DNA of 7,374 bases from an uncultured Alistipes sp. (GTDB taxonomy: Bacteria > Bacteroidota > Bacteroidia > Bacteroidales > Rikenellaceae). Within the stretch, counting starts at the first letter, position 1. Each line of letters starts with the position of its first letter. Position numbers and translations under genes: made by a program. Positions 1 to 5,631 of the stretch are shown piece by piece. Under the pieces are notes generated by a model that did no database searches, was not told the origin of the DNA, and worked only from the letters and a program-made list of their open reading frames with translations. The DNA lies in assembly GCA_947173915.1 (NCBI GenBank), contig CAMWGZ010000058.1:1-7374 (forward strand), in the 5' to 3' direction.

Positions 1-540
1 TTCATGTTCTACCTGCTGCAGGACTCTATCTATTTGGGCAGGTATGGCCGGGTGCTGAGCCACATCGCCTCGCGCCTCTCCGACCGGGAGCAGACGGCGG
101 CATTCATCCGCTTCGCCTCCGACGGCATCGAGGTGGAGAAGGCGCTGCACGAGTCGTTTCTCTGCGGTGACGTGCCCTCGCCGCAGGAGATAAGCCCGAC
201 CTGCCTGCTCTACACCTCGGTGTTGCAGAGCCAGGCGACCGCCCCGGTCGAGGTAGAGGCCGCCGCCGTGCTGCCCTGCTTCTGGGTCTATCAGCGGGTG
301 GGGGAGGAGATCCTCGCCCGGCAGCGGGGCGACGGGAATCCCTACATGCGCTGGATCGCCACCTATGCCGATCCCGCCTTCGGCGAGTCCACGCGCCGGG
401 CCATTGCCATCTGCGATGCGCTGGCCGCCCGGGCCGGCGAGGAGGTGCGCCGCCGCATGACCGACATTTTCGTGCGCTGCACCAAAATGGAATATCTGTT
501 CTGGGACAGCGCCTGGCAACTCGAAACATGGAAAATATAA
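1..540 (+). CDS. tenA: TenA-family thiaminase II (5'-truncated by window edge)
   Basis: This is the C-terminal roughly 179 residues of a TenA/thiaminase II protein; about 40-50 N-terminal residues lie outside the window, since family members are about 220-230 aa. TenA hydrolyses aminopyrimidine breakdown products of thiamine to hydroxymethylpyrimidine (HMP), a cytoplasmic salvage step. Visible hallmarks, counted from the Met at base 4, are YLLQDSIYL near the visible start (active-site Asp/Tyr region), LLYTS around 68-72, LPCFWVYQRVGE around 90-101 with the catalytic Cys at 92 (aligning with Cys135 of Bacillus subtilis TenA as I recall it), and MEYLFWDSAW near the end with the conserved Glu at 163. 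All key residues of the visible part are present, so the gene looks intact. It ends within or just before thiD, whose product phosphorylates the HMP that TenA releases, which supports the call. The promoter is upstream of the window. Confidence 0.93.
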   Translation, partial: FMFYLLQDSIYLGRYGRVLSHIASRLSDREQTAAFIRFASDGIEVEKALHESFLCGDVPSPQEISPTCLLYTSVLQSQATAPVEVEAAAVLPCFWVYQRVGEEILARQRGDGNPYMRWIATYADPAFGESTRRAIAICDALAARAGEEVRRRMTDIFVRCTKMEYLFWDSAWQLETWKI

Positions 541-551
541 ACCGATCGAAG

Positions 552-1364
552 ATGAAGAAACAGTACAGACGTGCGCTGACCATCGCGGGCAGCGATCCGA
601 GCGGCGGTGCCGGCATTCAGGCCGACCTGAAGACCTTTTCGGCCTGCGGATGCTTCGGCTGTTCGGCCATCGTGGCCGTCGTGGATGAAAATACGGTGGG
701 GGTTACGGGCGTGCATCCCGTGCCGACGGAGTTCGTGACGGGGCAGATCCGCTCCGTGCTGGACGACATCGGGGCGGATGCGATCAAGATCGGCATGCTC
801 CACTCCTCGGAGCTGATCCGGGCCGTGCGGCAGACGCTCGGGCGCTACGACGTGCGCAATATCGTGCTCGATCCGGTCATGGTAGCCACTTCGGGCGACC
901 GGCTGTTGCAGGAGGAGGCGATCGCGACGCTGCGCAGCGAGCTGATTCCCTTCGTGCGGGTCATCACGCCGAACATTCCGGAGGCCGAGATCCTGCTCGG
1001 CCGGACGATCGAGCGTCAGGAGGAGCTTCCCGAACTGGCGCGCGAGCTTTCGTGCGGCGGCCGGGTCTCGGTGCTGCTGAAGGCCGGCCACCTGCACGAG
1101 CAGGAGCTGATCGACGTGTTCTACAACGCGGAGAGCGGGGAGACCCTCCCGCTCCGCTCGCGGCGGATCGACACCCCCAACACGCACGGGACGGGGTGCA
1201 CGCTCTCGTCGGCTGTCGCGGCCTTCCTGGCGCGGGGGCTGCGGCTCGACCAGGCGGTAATCGCCGCCAAGGAGTACATCGACACGGCGATCATGGCCGG
1301 AGCGGCTTATGAGATCGGACACGGACGCGGGACGGTGCACCACTTTTTCAACTTCTGGGAGTAG
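552..1364 (+). CDS. thiD: Hydroxymethylpyrimidine/phosphomethylpyrimidine kinase ThiD
   Basis: ThiD phosphorylates HMP twice, giving HMP-pyrophosphate for thiamine phosphate synthase, in the cytoplasm. The 270-aa product from base 552 matches the ribokinase-fold family end to end: ALTIAGSDPSGGAGIQADLKTFSA at 8-31 (substrate-binding start; shown here only as a landmark), KIGML at 79-83, LDPVM at 106-110, TPNIPEA at 139-145, LLKAGH at 175-180, and NTHGTGCTLS at 210-219 with the active-site Cys at 215. The C-terminal EIGHGRGTVHHF is also typical. A second in-frame ATG at 528 would add eight residues and overlap the tenA stop by 13 bases. I prefer 552 because E. coli ThiD begins at the same distance from the ALTIAG motif, but 528 is possible and would allow translational coupling. 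Tight spacing after tenA indicates a shared thiamine operon. E. coli-type ThiD is about 266 aa, so the length is normal. Confidence 0.95.
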   Translation: MKKQYRRALTIAGSDPSGGAGIQADLKTFSACGCFGCSAIVAVVDENTVGVTGVHPVPTEFVTGQIRSVLDDIGADAIKIGMLHSSELIRAVRQTLGRYDVRNIVLDPVMVATSGDRLLQEEAIATLRSELIPFVRVITPNIPEAEILLGRTIERQEELPELARELSCGGRVSVLLKAGHLHEQELIDVFYNAESGETLPLRSRRIDTPNTHGTGCTLSSAVAAFLARGLRLDQAVIAAKEYIDTAIMAGAAYEIGHGRGTVHHFFNFWE

Positions 1365-1388
1365 CCGGCGCAAGGCAAATATCGGAGG

Positions 1389-1423
1389 AATAGGGGTGTT
1401 TTTTCGAAAATATCCCTATTTTT
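1389..1423 (+). terminator. UUCG-loop hairpin with T-run after thiD
   Basis: The arm AATAGGG (1389-1395) pairs with CCCTATT (1414-1420). Pairing continues inward through 1402/1407 with two G-T wobbles, giving about 14 pairs closed by a TTCG loop (1403-1406). The 3' arm runs into five T residues (1419-1423). That is the form of an intrinsic terminator, 25 bases after the thiD stop. The inner stem is AT-rich, so strength is uncertain. The same T-run is part of the next promoter's -7 box, so the symmetry could have a different role. Confidence 0.45.
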
Positions 1424-1424
1424 G
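1417..1424 (+). promoter_or_regulatory. Bacteroidota -7 box for the pRiA4b-like/miaA operon
   Basis: TATTTTTG is an exact match to TAnnTTTG, the -7 element of the primary sigma factor in Bacteroides and relatives. Transcription would begin near 1430, leaving a leader of about 30 A-rich bases before the ATG at 1461. The -33 element is weak (only T-rich sequence around 1397-1402). A longer reading of the downstream gene that starts with the TTG at 1422 would lie inside this box and is therefore very unlikely. Confidence 0.65.
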
Positions 1425-1460
1425 TATCCGATCAATGATAACGAAAAAGAAAGATATATT

Positions 1461-1964
1461 ATGTCGATGGTTTTCAAATTCCGGATGCTGAGCGACGAAA
1501 ACGACCATTTCGTGCGCGACTACGAGGTCATGTACGACATGACGCTGCTCGAATTTCACGAGTTCATCGCCCGCTCGCTCCGCTACGACGAGGGAATGGC
1601 CTCTTTTTTCACGGCCGACAAGAGCTGGAACCGCCTGCGCGAGTTTACCCTGATGGATATGGAGGAGAATTCGGAGGAGGCACCCGTGCCGATGGCCGAG
1701 GTGACGCTCGGCCAGCTGATCCGAAACAACCGCGACAGACTGATCTACCAGTTCGACATGCTGGGCGACCGGGCCTATTACCTGGAGATGGTCGAGGCCA
1801 AAGAGGCCGCGGCGGGAACGACCTATCCGCGCGTCGCCTTCGAGCACGCCGCGGCTCCCGATCAGTACGATCCCTCGGCCAACGAGGAGGAGCAGTCCAT
1901 CTTCGACGAGATGATGGGCGATTTCCGTGAGTTCGAGGGCGATGACAGCTACGACGATGAGTGA
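1461..1964 (+). CDS. pRiA4b ORF-3-like family protein (unknown function)
   Basis: This is a 167-aa acidic protein whose function is unknown to me. I assign it to the pRiA4b ORF-3-like family (often labelled 'IS1096 element passenger TnpR family') by its opening VFKFRML, the early FVRDYEV and FHEFIARSLRYD segments, SFFTADKSW around 47-55, LGQLI and the RLIYQFDMLGDRAYYLEM segment near 105-122. That assignment is by remembered pattern, not alignment. The last 25 or so residues are strongly acidic (EEEQ...DEMMGDFREFEGDDSYDDE region) and probably disordered. The ATG at 1461 is preferred because upstream in-frame codons lie in the promoter. The gene overlaps miaA by 8 bases (ATG of miaA at 1957, stop 1962-1964), so the two are probably translationally coupled. 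No transposase or inverted repeats flank it, so the 'passenger' name says nothing about mobility here. Confidence 0.8.
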   Translation: MSMVFKFRMLSDENDHFVRDYEVMYDMTLLEFHEFIARSLRYDEGMASFFTADKSWNRLREFTLMDMEENSEEAPVPMAEVTLGQLIRNNRDRLIYQFDMLGDRAYYLEMVEAKEAAAGTTYPRVAFEHAAAPDQYDPSANEEEQSIFDEMMGDFREFEGDDSYDDE

Positions 1965-2859
1965 CCGGCGGCTTGTGGTCGTCGTCGGGGCGACCGCCTC
2001 GGGCAAGACGGAGCTGAGCCTCCGGCTGGCCGAACATTACGGCGCACCGGTCCTTTCGGCCGATTCGCGCCAGGTCTATCGCGGCATGGCGATCGGCACG
2101 GCCCAGCCGACGGCCGATGAGTTGCGTCGTGCGACGCACTATTTCATCGCCGACCGGGAGATCCGCGAGGAGTTCAGCTGCGGGCGTTACGAGGCGGAGG
2201 CGCTCGCGCTGCTGGAGCGGCTCTTCGCCAGCCACGACACGGTAATCGCCGTCGGCGGTTCCGGGCTCTACGTCAAGGCGCTGTGCGAGGGGATGGACGA
2301 ACTTCCGGCGGGCGATCCGCAGTTACGCGCGACGCTCGCCCGCAGGCTGGAGAGCGAAGGGCTGGAGGGGCTTTGCGCGGAACTCGAACGGCTCGACCCC
2401 CTCTATTACGCGCAGGTGGACCGCTGCAATCCCGCCCGTGTGCTCCGGGCGCTTGAGGTGTGCCTTCAGAGCGGAAGACCCTATTCGGAGCAGCGTTCGG
2501 GAAAACGCAGCGCACGCGATTTCCGCATCATCAAGATCGGCACGGAGATGGACCGGGCGACTCTTTACGGGCGCATCGACCGGCGGGTCGAGCGCATGAT
2601 GGCCGAGGGGCTCGAGGCGGAGGCCCGGGCGCTCCATCCGTTCAGGAATCTGAATGCGTTGCAGACGGTGGGGTACAAGGAGCTTTTCGACTTTTTCGAC
2701 GGCCGCTGCACCCGAGAGGAGGCGGTGGCGATGATTCAGCGGAACACCCGGCGCTACGCCAAGCGGCAGCTGACCTGGTTCCGGCGCGATCCGGAAATCC
2801 GCTGGATGGCCCCGGACCGGATCGGGGAAATTACCGCATACATCGACGGGGTTTTGTGA
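1957..2859 (+). CDS. miaA: tRNA dimethylallyltransferase MiaA
   Basis: MiaA transfers the dimethylallyl group from DMAPP to N6 of A37 in tRNAs that read codons beginning with U. The modification (i6A) stabilises codon pairing and frame maintenance. The 300-aa product has the P-loop GATASGKT at 11-18 (Ala replaces the commoner Pro in GPTASGKT), SADSRQVYRGMAIGTAQPT at 34-52 with the catalytic Asp of the DSRQVY motif, AVGGSGLYVKAL at 98-109, RVLRALEV around 164-171, an LQTVGYKEL segment and the C-terminal RRYAKRQLTWFRRD. Length is normal for the family. I chose the ATG at 1957 because it places the P-loop ten residues in; in-frame starts at 1942 (ATG) and 1927 (GTG) would add a few residues coded within the preceding gene. 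The overlap with the upstream gene indicates one transcript. The next gene is tRNA-Leu(UAA), an expected MiaA substrate. Confidence 0.97.
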   Translation: MSDRRLVVVVGATASGKTELSLRLAEHYGAPVLSADSRQVYRGMAIGTAQPTADELRRATHYFIADREIREEFSCGRYEAEALALLERLFASHDTVIAVGGSGLYVKALCEGMDELPAGDPQLRATLARRLESEGLEGLCAELERLDPLYYAQVDRCNPARVLRALEVCLQSGRPYSEQRSGKRSARDFRIIKIGTEMDRATLYGRIDRRVERMMAEGLEAEARALHPFRNLNALQTVGYKELFDFFDGRCTREEAVAMIQRNTRRYAKRQLTWFRRDPEIRWMAPDRIGEITAYIDGVL

Positions 2860-2883
2860 TTTTGCGAATTTTGACTATTTTTG
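2853..2883 (+). promoter_or_regulatory. Promoter of tRNA-Leu(UAA), overlapping the miaA stop
   Basis: TTTG at 2853-2856 and TATTTTTG at 2876-2883 are separated by 19 bases, an excellent match to the Bacteroidota -33/-7 pattern (TTTG-N19-TAnnTTTG). The upstream element lies across the last codons of miaA. The start of transcription would be near 2890, about 17 bases before the mature tRNA. The short leader contains a CGTCT/AGACG inverted repeat (2887-2891 with 2899-2903) next to the 5' processing site. Confidence 0.72.
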
Positions 2884-2906
2884 CCGCGTCTTTGTATGAG
2901 ACGGCT

Positions 2907-2992
2907 GCTCGGATGGTGGAATAGGTAGACACGCCGGACTTAAAATCCTGTGGCCAGTAATGGCCGTGCGGGTTCGATTCCCGCTCCGAGTA
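2907..2992 (+). tRNA. tRNA-Leu (anticodon UAA)
   Basis: This folds as an 86-nt class II tRNA. The acceptor stem is 2907-2913 with 2985-2991 (G-U first pair, also found in E. coli tRNA-Leu), the discriminator is A2992, and the D-stem is GTG/CAC (2916-2918, 2930-2932). The anticodon loop is CTTAAAA (2939-2945) with TAA at 2941-2943. There is a long variable arm with GGCC/GGCC pairing (2952-2955, 2962-2965), and the T-arm is GCGGG/CCCGC (2968-2972, 2980-2984) around TTCGATT. It reads UUA and, by wobble, UUG. CCA is not encoded (CGA follows). The anticodon stem has one C-T mismatch at pair 28-42 (2935/2949). A36-A37-A38 are all A, the recognition signature for MiaA. Confidence 0.97.
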
Positions 2993-3001
2993 CGAAACCG
3001 G

Positions 3002-3037
3002 GAACGACGGAGGTTGCACGCCTCCGTCGGTTCGTTT
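3002..3037 (+). terminator. Strong hairpin after tRNA-Leu, probable terminator
   Basis: CGACGGAGG (3005-3013) pairs perfectly with CCTCCGTCG (3021-3029) around a seven-base loop. Pairing extends by GAA/TTC (3002-3004 with 3031-3033) across one bulged G (3030). It begins ten bases after the tRNA discriminator base. The following run is only GTTTCC, so the T-tract is poor. It could be a terminator, possibly Rho-assisted, or a structure that blocks 3' exonucleases in the precursor. Confidence 0.55.
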
Positions 3038-3080
3038 CCGGAACTTTGCCGAAGAAAAAAGTGCTTTCGCCCCCGAAAGA

Positions 3081-3110
3081 TTTGAAATAGGAAATTATTT
3101 TCTATCTTTG
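3081..3110 (+). promoter_or_regulatory. Promoter of the rho operon
   Basis: TTTG at 3081-3084 and TATCTTTG at 3103-3110 are 18 bases apart and match the Bacteroidota -33/-7 pattern, with an exact TAnnTTTG. Transcription should begin near 3117, giving a rho leader of about 60 bases. The TTG at 3108, which opens a longer in-frame reading of rho, is the last three bases of this box and so cannot sensibly be the start codon. Confidence 0.72.
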
Positions 3111-3176
3111 AAGCGAAAATCGAAATACGATACCGTCCGGTTTACTGTTTCAAACGACAAATCCTACAATCGAAAT

Positions 3177-4742
3177 ATGCAAGATATACAAGCCCTTCAG
3201 GGGAAAAGTCTGGCTGAATTGCGCGAAATCGCCAGAACGCTGGGCATCTCTCAGGTCATGCTGAAAAAACGCGAACTTCTCGAAAAGATACAACAGACCG
3301 TCGCACCCGAGGCGGTTCCCGTTGCGGAGACACCCGCCCCCGCCAAGCGTGGCCGCCGCCCCCGCATCGCCCAGGAACCTGCGCCGCAGCCGGAAGAGGG
3401 CACCGCCGAGACTCCGGCGGCCGAATCCGCGGCTGCTGCGGCGGCGGAAGAGGCTGTGCCGGCCGCCCAGCCCAAACGGCGCGGCAGAAAACCGCGCGTC
3501 AAGGAGCCGGAGAATCTGTCGGCGGCTGCGGCTCCTGCGGCGCAGACACCTCAGGAGTCTGCCGCCGCTTCGGAATCCCCCGCGGCACCGTCCCCCGCCG
3601 AGGAGGTGGTTACCAAGGACGATTTCGCGGGCGAGATCGCGGGCGAGGGCGTGCTGGAGATCATGCCCGACGGCTACGGATTCCTGCGCTCGGCCGACTA
3701 CAACTACCTCAACTCGCCGGACGACATCTACGTCTCGCCCTCCCAGATCAAGCTCTTCGGCCTGAAGGCGGGCGACACCGTGACGGGTACCATCCGTCCG
3801 CCGAAAGAGGGCGAGAAGTACTTCCCGCTGGTGCGTGTGACGGACATCAACGGACTCGCTCCGGAGTATATCCGCGACCGCGTGCAGTTCGAGTTCATGA
3901 CTCCGCTCTTCCCGAGCGAGAAGTTCCGCCTGACGGGCAACGGACACAACAACCTTTCGTGCCGCATCGTCGATCTCTTCTCGCCGATCGGCAAGGGCCA
4001 GCGCGCCCTGATCGTCGCGCAGCCCAAGACCGGCAAGACGGTGCTCATGCAGTCGATCGCCAACGCCATCGCCGACAACCACCCCGAGGTCTATATGATC
4101 GTCCTGCTGATCGACGAACGTCCCGAGGAGGTCACGGAGATGGCCCGCAACGTCAAGGCGGAGGTCGTGGCCTCGACCTTCGACGAGCAGGCTTCGCGCC
4201 ACGTCAAAGTGGCCGAAATGGTACTCGAAAAGGCCAAGCGGATGGTCGAGTGCGGGCATGACGTGGTCATCTTCCTCGACTCGATTACCCGTCTGGCGCG
4301 TGCCTACAACTCGGTGCAGCCCGCTTCGGGCAAGGTCCTCTCCGGCGGTGTGGATGCCAATGCTCTGCACAAGCCCAAGCGCTTCTTCGGTGCGGCGCGC
4401 AATACCGAGGAGAAGGGTTCGCTGACGATCATCGCCACGGCCCTGATCGACACCGGTTCGAAGATGGACGAAGTGATCTTCGAGGAGTTCAAGGGAACGG
4501 GCAACATGGAGTTGCAGCTCGATCGCAAGCTGGCCAACAAGCGGGTCTATCCCGCCGTCGATGTGATCGCCTCGGGCACCCGCCGCGAAGACCTGCTGCT
4601 TTCGCGCGAAGTGATGAACCGGACCTGGGTGCTGCGCAAGTACCTTTCGGACATGACTCCCGTCGAGGCGATGGAGTTCCTGCAGAAGCAGATGAACCTG
4701 ACGGAGACCAACGAGGAGTTTCTGGCGACGATGAACCACTGA
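3177..4742 (+). CDS. rho: Transcription termination factor Rho with long disordered insertion
   Basis: Rho is a hexameric RNA helicase that binds C-rich nascent RNA and stops RNA polymerase. The 521-aa product is about 100 residues longer than E. coli Rho (419 aa). Domains: Rho N-terminal helical domain at about 8-42 ([15 protein letters not shown]); an Ala/Pro/Glu-rich low-complexity insertion at about 43-150 carrying KRGRRPR (57-63) and RRGRKPR (101-107); the cold-shock-like primary RNA site at about 155-225 (GYGFLRS near 166-172); and the RecA-type ATPase with Walker A QPKTGKT (282-288), Walker B DVVIFLD (362-368), the loop [20 protein letters not shown] (390-409) and the GTRRED segment (467-472) that holds the arginine finger in E. 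coli Rho. The ATG at 3177 is chosen because the only earlier start, a TTG at 3108, lies in the promoter. The insertion is a known feature of Bacteroidota Rho; an equivalent region in Bacteroides thetaiotaomicron has been linked to phase separation. The next gene starts 8 bases after the stop. Confidence 0.98.
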   Translation: MQDIQALQGKSLAELREIARTLGISQVMLKKRELLEKIQQTVAPEAVPVAETPAPAKRGRRPRIAQEPAPQPEEGTAETPAAESAAAAAAEEAVPAAQPKRRGRKPRVKEPENLSAAAAPAAQTPQESAAASESPAAPSPAEEVVTKDDFAGEIAGEGVLEIMPDGYGFLRSADYNYLNSPDDIYVSPSQIKLFGLKAGDTVTGTIRPPKEGEKYFPLVRVTDINGLAPEYIRDRVQFEFMTPLFPSEKFRLTGNGHNNLSCRIVDLFSPIGKGQRALIVAQPKTGKTVLMQSIANAIADNHPEVYMIVLLIDERPEEVTEMARNVKAEVVASTFDEQASRHVKVAEMVLEKAKRMVECGHDVVIFLDSITRLARAYNSVQPASGKVLSGGVDANALHKPKRFFGAARNTEEKGSLTIIATALIDTGSKMDEVIFEEFKGTGNMELQLDRKLANKRVYPAVDVIASGTRREDLLLSREVMNRTWVLRKYLSDMTPVEAMEFLQKQMNLTETNEEFLATMNH

Positions 4743-4750
4743 CCGCGCGC

Positions 4751-5524
4751 ATGATACGGAGACTATTGCTGGTCGCAGTGTGCCTTATGGCTTTTTCGAA
4801 GACCTGGGGCTGGGGGCAGAAGGGGCACGATGTGGTGGCCCGCATTGCCGAGTGCCGCCTCGCGCCCGAGGCGGCGGCCCGGGTGTCCGATCTGCTCGAC
4901 GGGTACTCGATGGTCTATTGGGCGAACTGGCTCGATTCGGCGAGCCATACCCCCGAGATGGCCTACACCAAGACGTGGCACTACGCCAATGTCGATGAGG
5001 GCTTCAGCTACGAGACGATGCCGAAGAATCCTGCGGGCGACGTGGTGGCGGCGGTCGAGGAGATCGTTGCGGCCCTGAAGTCGGGAGCGCTGTCGCGCGA
5101 GGAGGAGCGCCTCAACCTGAAGATGCTGATCCATCTGGTCGGCGATCTGCACTGCCCGATGCACACGGGCCGCTTGAGCGACCGGGGCGGAAACTCCGTT
5201 CCCGTCCGCTTTTTCGACGAGCAGACCGATCTGCACTCCCTCTGGGACACCGCGCTTCCCGAGGCGGCGCACCGCTGGAGCTATTCCGAGTGGCGGGAGC
5301 AGCTGGACCGGCTCCCTGAGGCGGCCGTAACGGAAATTCAGGCCGGTACGCCGCGCGAGTGGTTCGGACAGAGCCATGCCCTCTGCCGGAACATTTACGC
5401 CGACACTCCGGCGGAGAGAGTGCTCTCCTACGATTATGTCGCGCGCTATACCCCTGTCGTAGAGCGTCAGCTGCTCTACGGCGGCCTACGCCTGGCCTCT
5501 CTGCTCAACGAGATTTACGGCTGA
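4751..5524 (+). CDS. Secreted S1/P1-type zinc-dependent nuclease
   Basis: S1/P1 nucleases cleave single-stranded DNA and RNA and remove 3'-phosphates from nucleotides, using three zinc ions. The 257-aa product has a signal peptide (Arg3-Arg4, hydrophobic 5-15) with likely cleavage after Gly20, leaving Trp21 as the mature N-terminus. That matters because the N-terminal Trp is itself a zinc ligand in this family. All nine ligand positions of P1 nuclease have counterparts: Trp21, His26, Asp62 (in WANWLDS), His77 (in WHY), His128, Asp132 and His138 (in HLVGDLHCPMH), His162 and Asp166 (in LHSLWDT). It should therefore be active and located in the periplasm or outside the cell. The ATG lies 8 bases after the rho stop, with no promoter between, so it is probably cotranscribed with rho. 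A bidirectional terminator follows. The precise substrate cannot be inferred. Confidence 0.93.
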   Translation: MIRRLLLVAVCLMAFSKTWGWGQKGHDVVARIAECRLAPEAAARVSDLLDGYSMVYWANWLDSASHTPEMAYTKTWHYANVDEGFSYETMPKNPAGDVVAAVEEIVAALKSGALSREEERLNLKMLIHLVGDLHCPMHTGRLSDRGGNSVPVRFFDEQTDLHSLWDTALPEAAHRWSYSEWREQLDRLPEAAVTEIQAGTPREWFGQSHALCRNIYADTPAERVLSYDYVARYTPVVERQLLYGGLRLASLLNEIYG

Positions 5525-5529
5525 AACTG

Positions 5530-5546
5530 CCTCCCGAAAGGGGAGG
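5530..5546. repeat. Small GC-rich hairpin after the nuclease gene
   Basis: CCTCCC (5530-5535) pairs with GGGAGG (5541-5546) around a GAAAG loop, six bases after the nuclease stop codon. There is no T-run after it (ATAAAGAG), so it does not look like an intrinsic terminator by itself. It may protect the 3' end of the rho-nuclease mRNA or sit upstream of the larger terminator hairpin. Confidence 0.4.
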
Positions 5547-5556
5547 ATAAAGAGAA

Positions 5557-5605
5557 AACCGGAGGAACCTTCGATCGTGCGATCGGGTTCCTCCGGTTCT
5601 TCGTT
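5557..5605. terminator. Bidirectional terminator between convergent genes
   Basis: A perfect 13-base-pair stem joins 5557-5569 and 5586-5598, and an inner five-pair helix CGATC/GATCG (5572-5576 with 5581-5585) is stacked across a two-base TT bulge. Reading leftward, for the MATE gene that stops at 5632, the stem is followed by a T-rich stretch (TTCTCTTTAT on the minus strand). Reading rightward, for the nuclease gene, it is followed by CTTCGTTC, a weaker tail. The position between two converging genes supports a shared terminator. Confidence 0.85.
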
Positions 5606-5631
5606 CGATACTCCTGCGTGCGGCTTCCGGG

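Noticed and set aside
363..1373. Minus-strand open frame of about 336 codons opposite thiD
   Set aside because: It is a GC-driven shadow frame with no recognisable motifs, opposite a clear ThiD.
1461..1964. Possible mobile element because of the 'IS1096 passenger' family name
   Set aside because: There is no transposase, terminal inverted repeat or target duplication, and the gene overlaps miaA in a normal operon with matching base composition.
2831..3019. Minus-strand open frame of 62 codons across the tRNA
   Set aside because: It is antisense to tRNA-Leu and its peptide ([23 protein letters not shown]) is the familiar false protein produced by translating tRNA genes backward. No promoter is seen for it.
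3111..3176. Leader peptide or attenuator before rho
   Set aside because: No separate small frame with a start and stop and no stable hairpin was found in the roughly 60-base leader, so autoregulation cannot be supported from sequence alone.
3150..4739. Minus-strand open frame of about 529 codons opposite rho
   Set aside because: It is a shadow of the GC-rich codon use of rho. The product is rich in His/Arg/Leu/Gly without family motifs, while the plus strand encodes an unmistakable Rho.
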